Origin: a virus
Strand: one strand, 5' to 3'
Length of the DNA stretch: 41,699 bases
Virus record (IMG/VR): IMGVR_UViG_3300035388_000034
Coordinates: 1-41,699 of that record
Shown: one piece after another, positions 6,855 to 15,099 of the stretch
How the letters are laid out: every line of letters begins with the position of its first letter
How positions within the stretch are numbered: the first letter of the stretch is position 1
The notes under the pieces: model-generated
The model's input: only the letters and a program-made list of their open reading frames with translations
Told to the model about the DNA's origin: nothing
Databases searched by the model: none
Position numbers and translations under genes: made by a program

Positions 6855-7960
6855 CAGTACACCACCTTTGCAGACCGGTCCTCAGGATTCCAAATGACGT
6901 ATGCTCCAATGTCTGAAGCGTATCGTATTGGAAGAAGGAATCTTCCATTCTCTATCTTTGCCGGAGCTTCCATCTCAATGACTTCTCCGTTAATCACAAT
7001 ATTGTTGTTGTCATGCTGCATCCACATATTAAGCTCCAGAGGCTGCAATGTGAAGAATCCTGCACCGTATATCTTGTCTACTCCTGGTATGCCTAAGTCC
7101 TTTGTATTGAACTTGACCAGGTTCCACAACAGATCTTCAGTTATTGGCTTCTTGAATGTTTCTCTATACTTGTTGGCAATTAGAATCCCTGCTCCACATG
7201 ATATAGGCGTAGACATTGATGTTCCGGACATGTAGACATATCCACCATAATTACATGCTGAAAGCACATGTACTCCTATCTGACAGATATCAACATGGTT
7301 TCCAGTTGTCGTGAAATATGCCTGCTCCTTCTTGATGTCTACAGCGCCTACCGCAATGACCTCATCAAGACACGCTGGATATCTTATGCTTTCATCACTT
7401 GTATTGCCCATAGAGCAGAATACTGCAGTTCCATTCTTAACCAGGTCACTTACTGCTATCTTAAGCTGCAAGAGCTCATGTTCTCTTATTCCCCTGTCGT
7501 CTGCAGAAAGGCTCATTGATACAGCTGTGAGCTTCTGTCCAGTCTTAGGATGCCTCCAGTCATTTGCATACCTAAGGCCTTCAATTATCCAGGCCCACTC
7601 CCCTTCACCATCTCCACCACCTAATACTTTGATTGGTACTATTTCACATTTTGGAGCAACTCCAACATTCTTGCCTGCAATGGATCCAGCACAATGAGTG
7701 CCATGTCCAAAGTGGTCGGTGGTGATGTCGGGATCTCCATTATGGTCCTTAGTGAAGTTCTTGCCTTCCAGGAGTCTGTCCTCAAATTCCGGATGTGGTG
7801 AAACTCCAGAGTCTATAACTGCTACTACTTCTCCCTGGCCATAGAATCCCTGGGAGTAATATGCCCTTCTTCCGGTTAGGTCCAGAAACTCCAGGTCCTC
7901 CGGTTTGATTGAATCTACTATGCTATCTGTTATTGGTTTGTCTTCAACAAATTTTATCAT
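6854..7960 (-). CDS. Subtilisin-like serine protease (S8) with stalk-like C-terminal domain
   Basis: 368 residues. The subtilisin catalytic set is complete: D50 in VVAVIDSG, H86 in HFGHGTHCAG, N166 in SMGNTS and S238 in MSGTSMSTP. No signal peptide is seen, so release would need lysis or the adjacent holin. Residues from about 315 (INGEVIEMEAPAKIENGRFL onward) resemble the copper-amine-oxidase N-terminal-like stalk domain found in Gram-positive wall proteins. It stands where an amidase or glycosidase endolysin is expected, immediately after the holin gene. Possible roles are proteolysis of the S-layer or wall proteins during release, or processing of a phage protein. The first is an inference from the SLH domain in the next gene. 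Confidence 0.88.
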   Translation of the reverse strand: MIKFVEDKPITDSIVDSIKPEDLEFLDLTGRRAYYSQGFYGQGEVVAVIDSGVSPHPEFEDRLLEGKNFTKDHNGDPDITTDHFGHGTHCAGSIAGKNVGVAPKCEIVPIKVLGGGDGEGEWAWIIEGLRYANDWRHPKTGQKLTAVSMSLSADDRGIREHELLQLKIAVSDLVKNGTAVFCSMGNTSDESIRYPACLDEVIAVGAVDIKKEQAYFTTTGNHVDICQIGVHVLSACNYGGYVYMSGTSMSTPISCGAGILIANKYRETFKKPITEDLLWNLVKFNTKDLGIPGVDKIYGAGFFTLQPLELNMWMQHDNNNIVINGEVIEMEAPAKIENGRFLLPIRYASDIGAYVIWNPEDRSAKVVY

Positions 7961-7970
7961 TGAGCTCTCC

Positions 7971-8420
7971 TCACTTCGCTTCTTTATTGTTTATATCTGA
8001 TTTCTTCTGCAGGATCTCAATTCCTCTTTTCAATGGATCTGCAATAGGCACTCCCATCAATGCTGCATTCTCAGTAAGTGATATCAACTCATTGACACAA
8101 TAAGCAATGATAACAGCATTCCTGATAAAATCTGATCCTATTGTCATGTCCAATCTTGTAGCCACAAAAACAATAATGAGTGTCACACCCTTTCTACAAA
8201 GACCTTTCCATCCGGCTTTTGATTCCAAAGCTCCGGTCTCTGACTTGCTGCTTTGCTGGAATATTCCAGCAACTAGAAGACCTGTGATATAATCAGCAGC
8301 CATAAATCCTATCAAAGTAACCAAGGCTGTATCCCACCCCCCTAATGCTGACGCTATCATACTTCCAATTACTCCCAATGTTCCCATTAATCCTAGTTTA
8401 ATACTTGATATCTGTTCCAT
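7971..8420 (-). CDS. Phage holin (TcdE/Cph1 holin family)
   Basis: 149 residues with three or four hydrophobic segments in the first 115 residues (LGVIGSMIASALGG, ALVTLIGFMAADYITGLLVA, GVTLIIVFVATRL, NAVIIAYCVNELISL). A polar, charged tail ends KKSDINNKEAK. The pattern GFMAADYITGL ... SK.GWKGLCRKG matches the toxin-secretion/phage-lysis holin family common in clostridial phages. It would form membrane lesions that time lysis. The start is supported by AAAGGAGG 5 bp upstream. The gene lies between the last tail-fibre gene and the protease. Confidence 0.92.
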   Translation of the reverse strand: MEQISSIKLGLMGTLGVIGSMIASALGGWDTALVTLIGFMAADYITGLLVAGIFQQSSKSETGALESKAGWKGLCRKGVTLIIVFVATRLDMTIGSDFIRNAVIIAYCVNELISLTENAALMGVPIADPLKRGIEILQKKSDINNKEAK

Positions 8421-8432
8421 GTTTTCCTCCTT

Positions 8433-9674
8433 TTATTTCAGTACTACGACTCTCAATTTAGATCCTGCATCTACTATCGTCGCGCTTGATGAACCATAGT
8501 GATAAAGCTGTATATAATCACCTTGTGATACTGGAATTGCCGATATATATATTCCTGCATAATTTTTATCACCTGCAACTGCTATCGTATCTCCATTCAA
8601 CAATATTCTTTCACCACTAGAATCACTATGATCCGAACCAGGAGCCTTACCATAAATACATACCAATGACACTCCAGCTGGGATAATTATTTTCGTAGGA
8701 TCCCCGGAACTCCACATTCCTAAATCGTCATTATCCTCAACATCAAAAGTGACATTGACTCCCTGGTTGCCAGGGCTGTAATCTGCAGATACTGAAACCT
8801 CTGTATACTTCCCTAAATTTTGTGCTGCATATAGCTGCTTTCCCTTAAGTGGTGTCAAATACTTATTGTCTACACTTCCTGCTTCAGCTTCCGCCTGGGT
8901 TGCAATTCCATAGTTTTGTACACTACCTAGCGCCACCTGTGACTTTGTTATACCATGCGGGTTGGACGTGTTTGTCCTATGTGAATCAGAACTTGCAACC
9001 TTTGTCTTCTCTGAATCATTATAGGCATTTGTATTTGCTTGCGCCTCATATAGAGCTTTAATCTCTGATCCTGTCTGGTCTCCTGTAGCTCCTGATTCAA
9101 TACCGTTAAGCTTTGTCTTGTCTTCTGCTGTCATAAGACCGTCAACCGTTGGAGTCGCATTTGAGACTCTGAACCTGCAGAAACCGCAGACAGCTTCGTC
9201 TTCTCTCTCACTGGTAATCTCTCCTGAGGTTATTGTTGAAAAACCATTTGCCAAAGAGATCTTAGCAAGTGATGCCTCATAATATGTTGAGTCATCCTGT
9301 ATCAATGCCGGTGGTATTGGACTTGCTGATGGTGTACCCTGCTTTACTGCCAATTCAATTTTTCTTTCTGTAAAATTGATTCTAGCCACAATTCTATCTA
9401 TCCTGGGATTTCCACTTATATTATCTGCAATACTTAGCGTTTCTGCGCTGGCCTTAACAAGCATGGCTCCAATTATAAAAACCGCCCCTGTATCCACATA
9501 TATCGATTTATTCGGAACAGCCTGAGGCTTAACTTCAAGTTCATTTCCTACATCCGCTACAATGTGTCCAATAAGTAATTTGTCAAAATACTCCCTCCAG
9601 GTACCTGATCCAGTCGCTCTATCCCCACCCACAGATGTAAATGGAAATCCAACTGTATTAATAATTTCTGGCAT
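8433..9674 (-). CDS. Tail fibre / receptor-binding protein
   Basis: 413 residues, probably a trimeric distal tail component. The N-terminal 150 residues resemble a baseplate attachment domain (INTVGFPFTSVGGDRATGSG). The middle holds fibre-repeat signatures: VDGLMTAEDKTKLNGIESGA at about 190 and HGITKSQVALGSVQNYG at about 250. The C-terminal 100 residues are beta-rich (YTEVSVSADYSPGNQGVNV ... AGSKLRVVVLK) and likely form the receptor-binding tip. It is the last structural gene before the holin, as usual for host-recognition proteins. Confidence 0.8.
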   Translation of the reverse strand: MPEIINTVGFPFTSVGGDRATGSGTWREYFDKLLIGHIVADVGNELEVKPQAVPNKSIYVDTGAVFIIGAMLVKASAETLSIADNISGNPRIDRIVARINFTERKIELAVKQGTPSASPIPPALIQDDSTYYEASLAKISLANGFSTITSGEITSEREDEAVCGFCRFRVSNATPTVDGLMTAEDKTKLNGIESGATGDQTGSEIKALYEAQANTNAYNDSEKTKVASSDSHRTNTSNPHGITKSQVALGSVQNYGIATQAEAEAGSVDNKYLTPLKGKQLYAAQNLGKYTEVSVSADYSPGNQGVNVTFDVEDNDDLGMWSSGDPTKIIIPAGVSLVCIYGKAPGSDHSDSSGERILLNGDTIAVAGDKNYAGIYISAIPVSQGDYIQLYHYGSSSATIVDAGSKLRVVVLK

Positions 9675-9689
9675 TTTTTCACACTCCTT

Positions 9690-10127
9690 TTATTTCATTT
9701 CCTTAAATTTCTTGGTTTTGTGTTCGTGTCTTTTGATTCCACTGATCCCCAAGTTGTAAAGGTATTCAAGCTCTTTCTGGTCAGTCCACTCTGGCCTCAT
9801 GGCATCTATGTCTAGTGTACCATCCTGAATCTTCTTTTGGATATTGGCTCCATAAAGTGCATCGTCATATTTCTTGTATGTTACTTTGTCCATTTTCTCA
9901 GTAAGTATTAAGTCTGCATCATCTTCGGTTAAAATTTCAACACTTGGATGATTTAAATATTTCTGGGCTTTTTCTGTATCAACGACTTCCATCAACGTTA
10001 CCGGAACTTCTCCACTCATAGATTGATGTCCTTGAGTATACTTCAACCCAATGGCATCTTCCCAACTTCTTAACCTGGCTTCTTCACCCATAATCTGTGA
10101 TAATTGTCCTGTAAATTTAAGTATCAT
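9690..10127 (-). CDS. Hypothetical tail-region protein
   Basis: 145 residues, charged, with no domain I recognise. The N-terminus MILKFTGQLSQIMG resembles short phage tail-accessory proteins. The C-terminus is basic (KRHEHKTKKFKEMK). It sits between two tail-fibre genes with 11-15 bp gaps, so it is probably a fibre-associated factor such as a chaperone or adaptor. That is inferred from position only. Confidence 0.6.
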   Translation of the reverse strand: MILKFTGQLSQIMGEEARLRSWEDAIGLKYTQGHQSMSGEVPVTLMEVVDTEKAQKYLNHPSVEILTEDDADLILTEKMDKVTYKKYDDALYGANIQKKIQDGTLDIDAMRPEWTDQKELEYLYNLGISGIKRHEHKTKKFKEMK

Positions 10128-10138
10128 GCAGCTTCCTC

Positions 10139-10918
10139 CTAGCTTGTTTTCGTTCCACCCACTCCTGTCGGGTAGTTATATGCTGCATCGAAGTTGTTTA
10201 TCGATGCGAATGTTGCTGGATTTAATTCGTGTATTTTGTCATTGGAAGCATCAACATGGAACAAACGGTTGTCTATACCTCCGATACCTCCTGTTGAACC
10301 TGCCACTGGCGATGCTGACGGTCCTCGCAATACTGCTAGGTTGCTTGGGTTAATCTCTGCAACGTTGCCACCGCCTGAGTAAAACAGCTCATCGTTGGTT
10401 CCACCTACACCATCTGGGCTTGTGTCAGGTGAATTAGCCTTTTGTACATAACCATAAAAGGGTGTTGCATGATCCGGGTTTTCTTCTCTTATATCATTAT
10501 CGTCGTCATCGACAATAAATACCTGAGACCCTAACCCTCCGATATCCTTGACGCTGTAGTCAGGAGAGTGGGTACCTGAATTGGAGATAGTTGCATATGT
10601 CGATGGGTTTAACTCGTACATCCTGTCCTCATCCACATTATATAGCCTACCTCTACCATCTCCACCGCATCCAATACACTGGTACTTGTAGATTTCATCG
10701 ATAACTACTCCGTTATCTGGATTGATTTCGTCCATATTATCGGCAACCCTGTCTGCGGCATAAAGCTTGGATGAGCCATAGGTCATACATTCTTTCCACA
10801 CACCCGACACTTTACGGTACGGCATAACTTCCGGTTTCCAAACACCTCCAACATTTCGCCAAACGTTAACTACCTCTTTCCAAACACTACTAACTTTTAC
10901 ATGCGTTGCTTTTGCCAT
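10139..10918 (-). CDS. Tail protein with VWK repeats and a five-repeat beta-propeller-like region
   Basis: 259 residues. Residues 6-45 contain a short repeat with VWK, VWR, VWK, YRK and VWK spaced 6-11 residues apart. From about 51 there are five imperfect repeats of about 40-45 residues, each with the pattern L-Y/F-x-x-D-...-E-x-NP (for example LYNVDEDRMYELNPSTYA and LFHVDASNDKIHELNPATFA) and Gly-rich turns such as GIGGI. This spacing suits the blades of a beta-propeller, perhaps used for binding surface sugars. It lies among tail-fibre genes, all starting from strong ribosome sites. Function is inferred. Confidence 0.75.
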   Translation of the reverse strand: MAKATHVKVSSVWKEVVNVWRNVGGVWKPEVMPYRKVSGVWKECMTYGSSKLYAADRVADNMDEINPDNGVVIDEIYKYQCIGCGGDGRGRLYNVDEDRMYELNPSTYATISNSGTHSPDYSVKDIGGLGSQVFIVDDDDNDIREENPDHATPFYGYVQKANSPDTSPDGVGGTNDELFYSGGGNVAEINPSNLAVLRGPSASPVAGSTGGIGGIDNRLFHVDASNDKIHELNPATFASINNFDAAYNYPTGVGGTKTS

Positions 10919-10929
10919 GCGTTACCTCC

Positions 10930-11958
10930 TTACTCATATTGGAAATATATATCTCCATCAGAACCCCCTGAGGGATCTGCTGTCCCTGAAGTAATATTAT
11001 AAGAGGTCATGTTGTCATCCACATACTTTTTTGTTGCCGGATGATAGTCTGCTGTTGGAGTAAAAGTGGTTGTATTTGTTTTTGCCAAAACTTGATCTAT
11101 ATTTGCAATGGTTTTCCATGCTGTCCAACCGGCATTATCATACATACCTGTTCTATACTGTAGTGGGTCTCCACCATGAGAAGGTCCATAAGGTGTATAT
11201 AACTGAAGTGTTCCACCATCCTGAGCCGACGTGTGACCCTTTACAGTAAGTACTGTTCCATAGTTAGGCCATCCATCTGCAGGAGTTACAAAGCAAGTCT
11301 CAACTCCATAGTTGTAATCTCTAGGTAGTTTGGTATCGTCATTCCATGTATAATGTGCTAATGCTCTAATTCTAGTGTGATAATGACTTAAGGCTGCATA
11401 TAAAGCACTATGTGTATGATTGCCCTCTGCAACCTGTCCTGCACTTGTTCCTAATGCTTTATTAAAACCTGAATTTTTTGTGAAAACTGGTTCGTAAACC
11501 CCACTGTGGTTATGGTCTGAATATGAAAATTCTTTCCAAGAACCCCAACTACCACTACCGCCTACATCTGTAGGATTACCACTTCTGATAAAAGATTTAC
11601 CACCTGTATAATTACAGTACATTTGCGTGATTGTATCTGATAGACCATACATAACCAATAATTGTCCATAACTAGCTGCTCCAACAGGCATATTAGTATT
11701 ACTGCTACCTAATCTATATATTCCAGATGTAGTGAGTGTATTTAAGTCCGCTCCACTGGCTATATTCTTAACTTGAGCAAATCCAGATGAGCTTATGTTA
11801 TCAAGTTTTTCAGAATCTACTGCTTTGGAAGAAGCACCTAACTTAGTATCTAGTCCATCGTCGACATATTTCTTTGTAGTTGCATCATTATCATTAACAG
11901 GTGCACCCACATTAATGATCTTGTTCATAACCATATCAAGAAGTTTCAGAATCTTCAT
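10930..11958 (-). CDS. Tail fibre protein with pyocin-knob-like domain
   Basis: 342 residues. It contains two copies of the fibre motif ATTKKYVDD/PATKKYVDD (near residues 26 and 315). In the middle are pyocin-knob-like segments: GADLNTLTTSGIYRLGSS followed by GSGSWGSWKEFSY, and later a second set around TCFVTPADGWPNYGTVLTV ... AGWTAWKTIA. HNHSGVYE and GNHTHSALY are typical fibre His-rich turns that often bind metal. It is probably a receptor-binding fibre. A ribosome site, GAGGGTGG, precedes the ATG. Confidence 0.82.
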   Translation of the reverse strand: MKILKLLDMVMNKIINVGAPVNDNDATTKKYVDDGLDTKLGASSKAVDSEKLDNISSSGFAQVKNIASGADLNTLTTSGIYRLGSSNTNMPVGAASYGQLLVMYGLSDTITQMYCNYTGGKSFIRSGNPTDVGGSGSWGSWKEFSYSDHNHSGVYEPVFTKNSGFNKALGTSAGQVAEGNHTHSALYAALSHYHTRIRALAHYTWNDDTKLPRDYNYGVETCFVTPADGWPNYGTVLTVKGHTSAQDGGTLQLYTPYGPSHGGDPLQYRTGMYDNAGWTAWKTIANIDQVLAKTNTTTFTPTADYHPATKKYVDDNMTSYNITSGTADPSGGSDGDIYFQYE

Positions 11959-11968
11959 GTTACCACCC

Positions 11969-12889
11969 TCATCCTATGCATATCACTTTATATTGATTTG
12001 TCGTTGGAGCAGTTGAAAAGCTTACTGTTGCATTGTTTGCATCTGTACATACAATGTCTGTGTAGACTTTGCTGTTTGATGCTATTTCAATAACAGATAC
12101 ATCAACATACTGATTCCCCAAGTTGTGGTTTATAGTGAAAGATGTTAGGCTTCCATTGCCAATTGTTGTTTCATATCTGTCAACCGTGTTAACCTCTGCG
12201 CCTGAAGCTATTACATTTAGTTTATTAAGAAGTGTATCTGTAAAGTCATTTGCAGAAAGCCCCTTACCTGCAACCTTATCTACTTTATTTGCAAGAGCAT
12301 TTGTAATTGTTGTTGCAAAATTCGGATCATCTCCAAGAGCAGCAGCCAATTCATTAAGGGTATCAAGCGTAGCAGGTGAACTTGCTATAAGGTTTGCAAT
12401 GGCTGTATCTGTGTGGGAATTTGCTGATGATTCCGCAGAATCTGCTTTTGTCTGTGCCCCTGATATTGTTTCCTTTGCATTCCAGTCGGATTTTTCTGAA
12501 TCAGTTACAAACCTGTGTGTAGCATCCTGCGAAACTATAGTGTTTGGAATTGCTGAAATAATAAAATTAAGCTTCCCTGTAGCATCATCATAAGTTACAC
12601 TTATATTTGTCTCAGTATTACCAGCCACCATTGCTCCGATAATATCCTGTACCGATTCTTCAGTTGGCTCAAAAGTTGATGGTTTCCCAGTGATATCTCC
12701 CCATGCAACAGCATCTACGCTACCAAGAGAAGTCCAACTTGATCCATTGTAGTAATAGATTTTCTTGTCAGTTGAATTATAGTATATCTTTCCCTCTATC
12801 CCCGACGGAGATGAAGCCAGAAGGTGCAGCTTTACATTTTGCATCTCATTATTATTAAGATCCACATTGCTTACATATTTTATAGACAA
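11969..12889 (-). CDS. Tail fibre / baseplate structural protein
   Basis: 306 residues. The N-terminus MSIKYVSNVDLNNNEMQNVK is the common phage-fibre N-terminal motif. It is followed by a GKIYYNSTDKKIYYYNGSSW strand repeat, then WGDITGKPSTF, a collar motif seen in many siphophage fibres. A helical segment (AQTKADSAESSANSHTDTAI) and a C-terminal beta domain (TSFTINHNLGNQYVDVSVIE) close the protein. The same NHNLG...V.V C-terminal module also ends the upstream Gp37-like protein, suggesting modular exchange. Confidence 0.8.
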   Translation of the reverse strand: MSIKYVSNVDLNNNEMQNVKLHLLASSPSGIEGKIYYNSTDKKIYYYNGSSWTSLGSVDAVAWGDITGKPSTFEPTEESVQDIIGAMVAGNTETNISVTYDDATGKLNFIISAIPNTIVSQDATHRFVTDSEKSDWNAKETISGAQTKADSAESSANSHTDTAIANLIASSPATLDTLNELAAALGDDPNFATTITNALANKVDKVAGKGLSANDFTDTLLNKLNVIASGAEVNTVDRYETTIGNGSLTSFTINHNLGNQYVDVSVIEIASNSKVYTDIVCTDANNATVSFSTAPTTNQYKVICIG

Positions 12890-12904
12890 ATTACCATCTC
12901 CTTT

Positions 12905-14221
12905 CTAGTTTAAGTATGCTTTCCCGCTGAAAGCACCTGAAAATAAAACTGTCAGCGAGTTGATATCAGTGTAGTCAACTTCACCAACAACTACTGAGTT
13001 TGCACTGTCAACAATAGATACTGAAGGATATTTACCAAGATTGTGATTTACAGTCCATATTGAAGCAGCAACAGTCTGGTTGTGTATATAGTTGGCATCT
13101 GAAGTTGATCCACTACTCGAACCTGCTGTTTCAGATGTTTCAATTACTGAGATTCTGTCATTTATTGAATTGAATATTTTTCCTACTGTCCTCTCTGACT
13201 TGCCAAATTCCGGTATAACCTGTATGTTCCCTGCCTCATAAACTTCCTTGACCTTCTGGACCTGAAGGTCCATATAGTTGTCCTTGTCAATAACAACTGT
13301 AACGAAATCGCCGAGGTCCCAGTCTGATTCATATTTATACTGCATTTCCAGCACCTCAAACTCATAGCTATTGATTGCTGCATTTTCCGAAAGTGCCTGC
13401 TGACCTCTTTCCGTCAATTCTGCGTTTTCATTGATGTCCCTGGCATCGACAAACTTTTCCTTCCTCCTGGAAGAACCTGTGCTCTCAACCTCAACAATGT
13501 TCCTTGCAGCTCCCTCACCTTGACCACCTACATAGGCAACAGTCTTCTCGGCAAGTATGTCCTTCACCTTCTTGTAGTTTGCAATATTGCCGTACTTCAG
13601 ACCAAACATCACCCTGTTATTCACACTCTGGCCAGAAGTAAGATTCTTCCCTTCCGATACATTGAAAACAAACTGATGATTGATCAAGTCAATTTCAAGG
13701 CACCATCCCAGATCCTCAATAGACAGTACCCTAATAATCTCATCAGACAAGTTTTTATACCTGGTCTGCTCGGTCAAACTACTTCCAAGTCCCTGTAAAT
13801 TTCCAAGAACAACAGGATATTGCTTTCTGTCAATATCAACAGGATTGATACAGTTCGAATCAACCCAACCTTTGACAATAGCTTCCCTTGTTCCGGTCCT
13901 CCTGTCATAGGCCTGTCCTGCAGGAGGGATTGTGATGTAATCCTTGATTAGAGCATTGATATGAGTTGAAATAATCTCATACTGCTCCACTCCATTTTCA
14001 AAGTTCATAAGGATCCTTTCAACAATAAAGACTTTCTCATATTCCTTGTCAAACCAAATCAGGTCATTCTCTGCAATCTGATCAGCATTGGCAATGTCCG
14101 AACAAATAAAAATATTCATGCTTCCAATACCGTTCCATGTCCTATTCATAACAATAGATTCATAACCTTTAATTGCTGCCTTGTATGTAAAATTCAACTT
14201 CATAATATTTAAAATCTTCAT
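12905..14221 (-). CDS. Siphovirus Gp37-like tail protein (tail-associated, baseplate hub)
   Basis: 438 residues. The N-terminal 350 residues fit the ReqiPepy6 Gp37-like family, with LNFTYKAAIKGYESIVMNR opening and WDLGDFVTVVIDKDNYMDLQ near 305-325. This family folds like baseplate hub proteins and follows Dit in siphophage operons. After a Ser-rich linker (ETAGSSSGSTSDAN) there is a short beta module with WTVNHNLGKYPSVSIVD shared with the next gene. The order tape measure, Dit, this protein, fibres is standard. Confidence 0.82.
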   Translation of the reverse strand: MKILNIMKLNFTYKAAIKGYESIVMNRTWNGIGSMNIFICSDIANADQIAENDLIWFDKEYEKVFIVERILMNFENGVEQYEIISTHINALIKDYITIPPAGQAYDRRTGTREAIVKGWVDSNCINPVDIDRKQYPVVLGNLQGLGSSLTEQTRYKNLSDEIIRVLSIEDLGWCLEIDLINHQFVFNVSEGKNLTSGQSVNNRVMFGLKYGNIANYKKVKDILAEKTVAYVGGQGEGAARNIVEVESTGSSRRKEKFVDARDINENAELTERGQQALSENAAINSYEFEVLEMQYKYESDWDLGDFVTVVIDKDNYMDLQVQKVKEVYEAGNIQVIPEFGKSERTVGKIFNSINDRISVIETSETAGSSSGSTSDANYIHNQTVAASIWTVNHNLGKYPSVSIVDSANSVVVGEVDYTDINSLTVLFSGAFSGKAYLN

Positions 14222-14222
14222 A

Positions 14223-15095
14223 TCACACCCCTACATACCTGTTATTGTATTTAACAACTGCACCCTCAACCTCTGAATCGTCAGCAACAACTTTAATCTT
14301 GTTGGAACCAAGGACTAGATTAAAGAATGTCGTCTCACCTACATCGATATACTGAAAAGCTACAGATGTATCACCTGTAGCCAAATCAGTCTTAATAACA
14401 TTAATATTATCAATCTCTGTAGTAATCGTTAGTCGCTCATCTGCAAACAGGTCCATGTCCAGGACTATCTTTTCTCCGGTAGTTTCATTTTCGATTTCCA
14501 TGGGACTGGACTTTGGCCCATCAAGAATGACGGTGACAGGAGTCTCAACATCCCCATTATTCTGAATCGTAACTCCGTCAACATTCAGATAATCAAATTC
14601 AAAGCTTTCAGTAATGTTCACGGGAAATTCAAACAAATTTCCTCCGGAGACAACCTGCGCTTCAATCTCCGTAACATCCTTATAGTAAGGATCAAAAGCT
14701 TCCAGGATAATGCTTGTGAACTGGAAAGCCTTTCCTTTTGACATACCGCCCAGCATTGAGGGAAGCTTCCTTGCTCTCACCCTGGTAAGCATCCGGCTTA
14801 CTCCGTCTCTTTCGTAGATCAAGGTTCCATCACCATGCTTCGGATTCAGAATGTTGTTCAGTTCTCTCAATGCAGACATTACATCATCAGACATTATTAT
14901 GAAACTAACATTAAGGATCCTTGTCATCATCCTTGGTGTACCCTTCAGGGAAGCTCCATCCTGGTACGGTCCCACTGATGTCTGCATGTTGAAGTTCATA
15001 CCTCCAAGGTCTTCAACATTAATCCACTGATAAGTTCCAGTGTCTTTGAATTCAATCTGCTGTTCTCTTGCGTTTGTAAAAATCAATCTTTCCAT
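14223..15095 (-). CDS. Distal tail protein (Dit-like)
   Basis: 290 residues, siphovirus tail-component family. The N-terminal half (QWINVEDLGGMNFNMQTSVG, then RILNVSFIIMSDDVMSALRE and LIYERDG) is the ring-forming Dit domain at the tail tube tip. The C-terminal half (about 170-290) is a beta-sandwich-like domain (DVETPVTVILDGP ... GETTFFNLVLGSNKIKV). It lies directly after tape measure and before the hub protein, matching canonical order. Confidence 0.87.
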   Translation of the reverse strand: MERLIFTNAREQQIEFKDTGTYQWINVEDLGGMNFNMQTSVGPYQDGASLKGTPRMMTRILNVSFIIMSDDVMSALRELNNILNPKHGDGTLIYERDGVSRMLTRVRARKLPSMLGGMSKGKAFQFTSIILEAFDPYYKDVTEIEAQVVSGGNLFEFPVNITESFEFDYLNVDGVTIQNNGDVETPVTVILDGPKSSPMEIENETTGEKIVLDMDLFADERLTITTEIDNINVIKTDLATGDTSVAFQYIDVGETTFFNLVLGSNKIKVVADDSEVEGAVVKYNNRYVGV

Positions 15096-15099
15096 ATCA

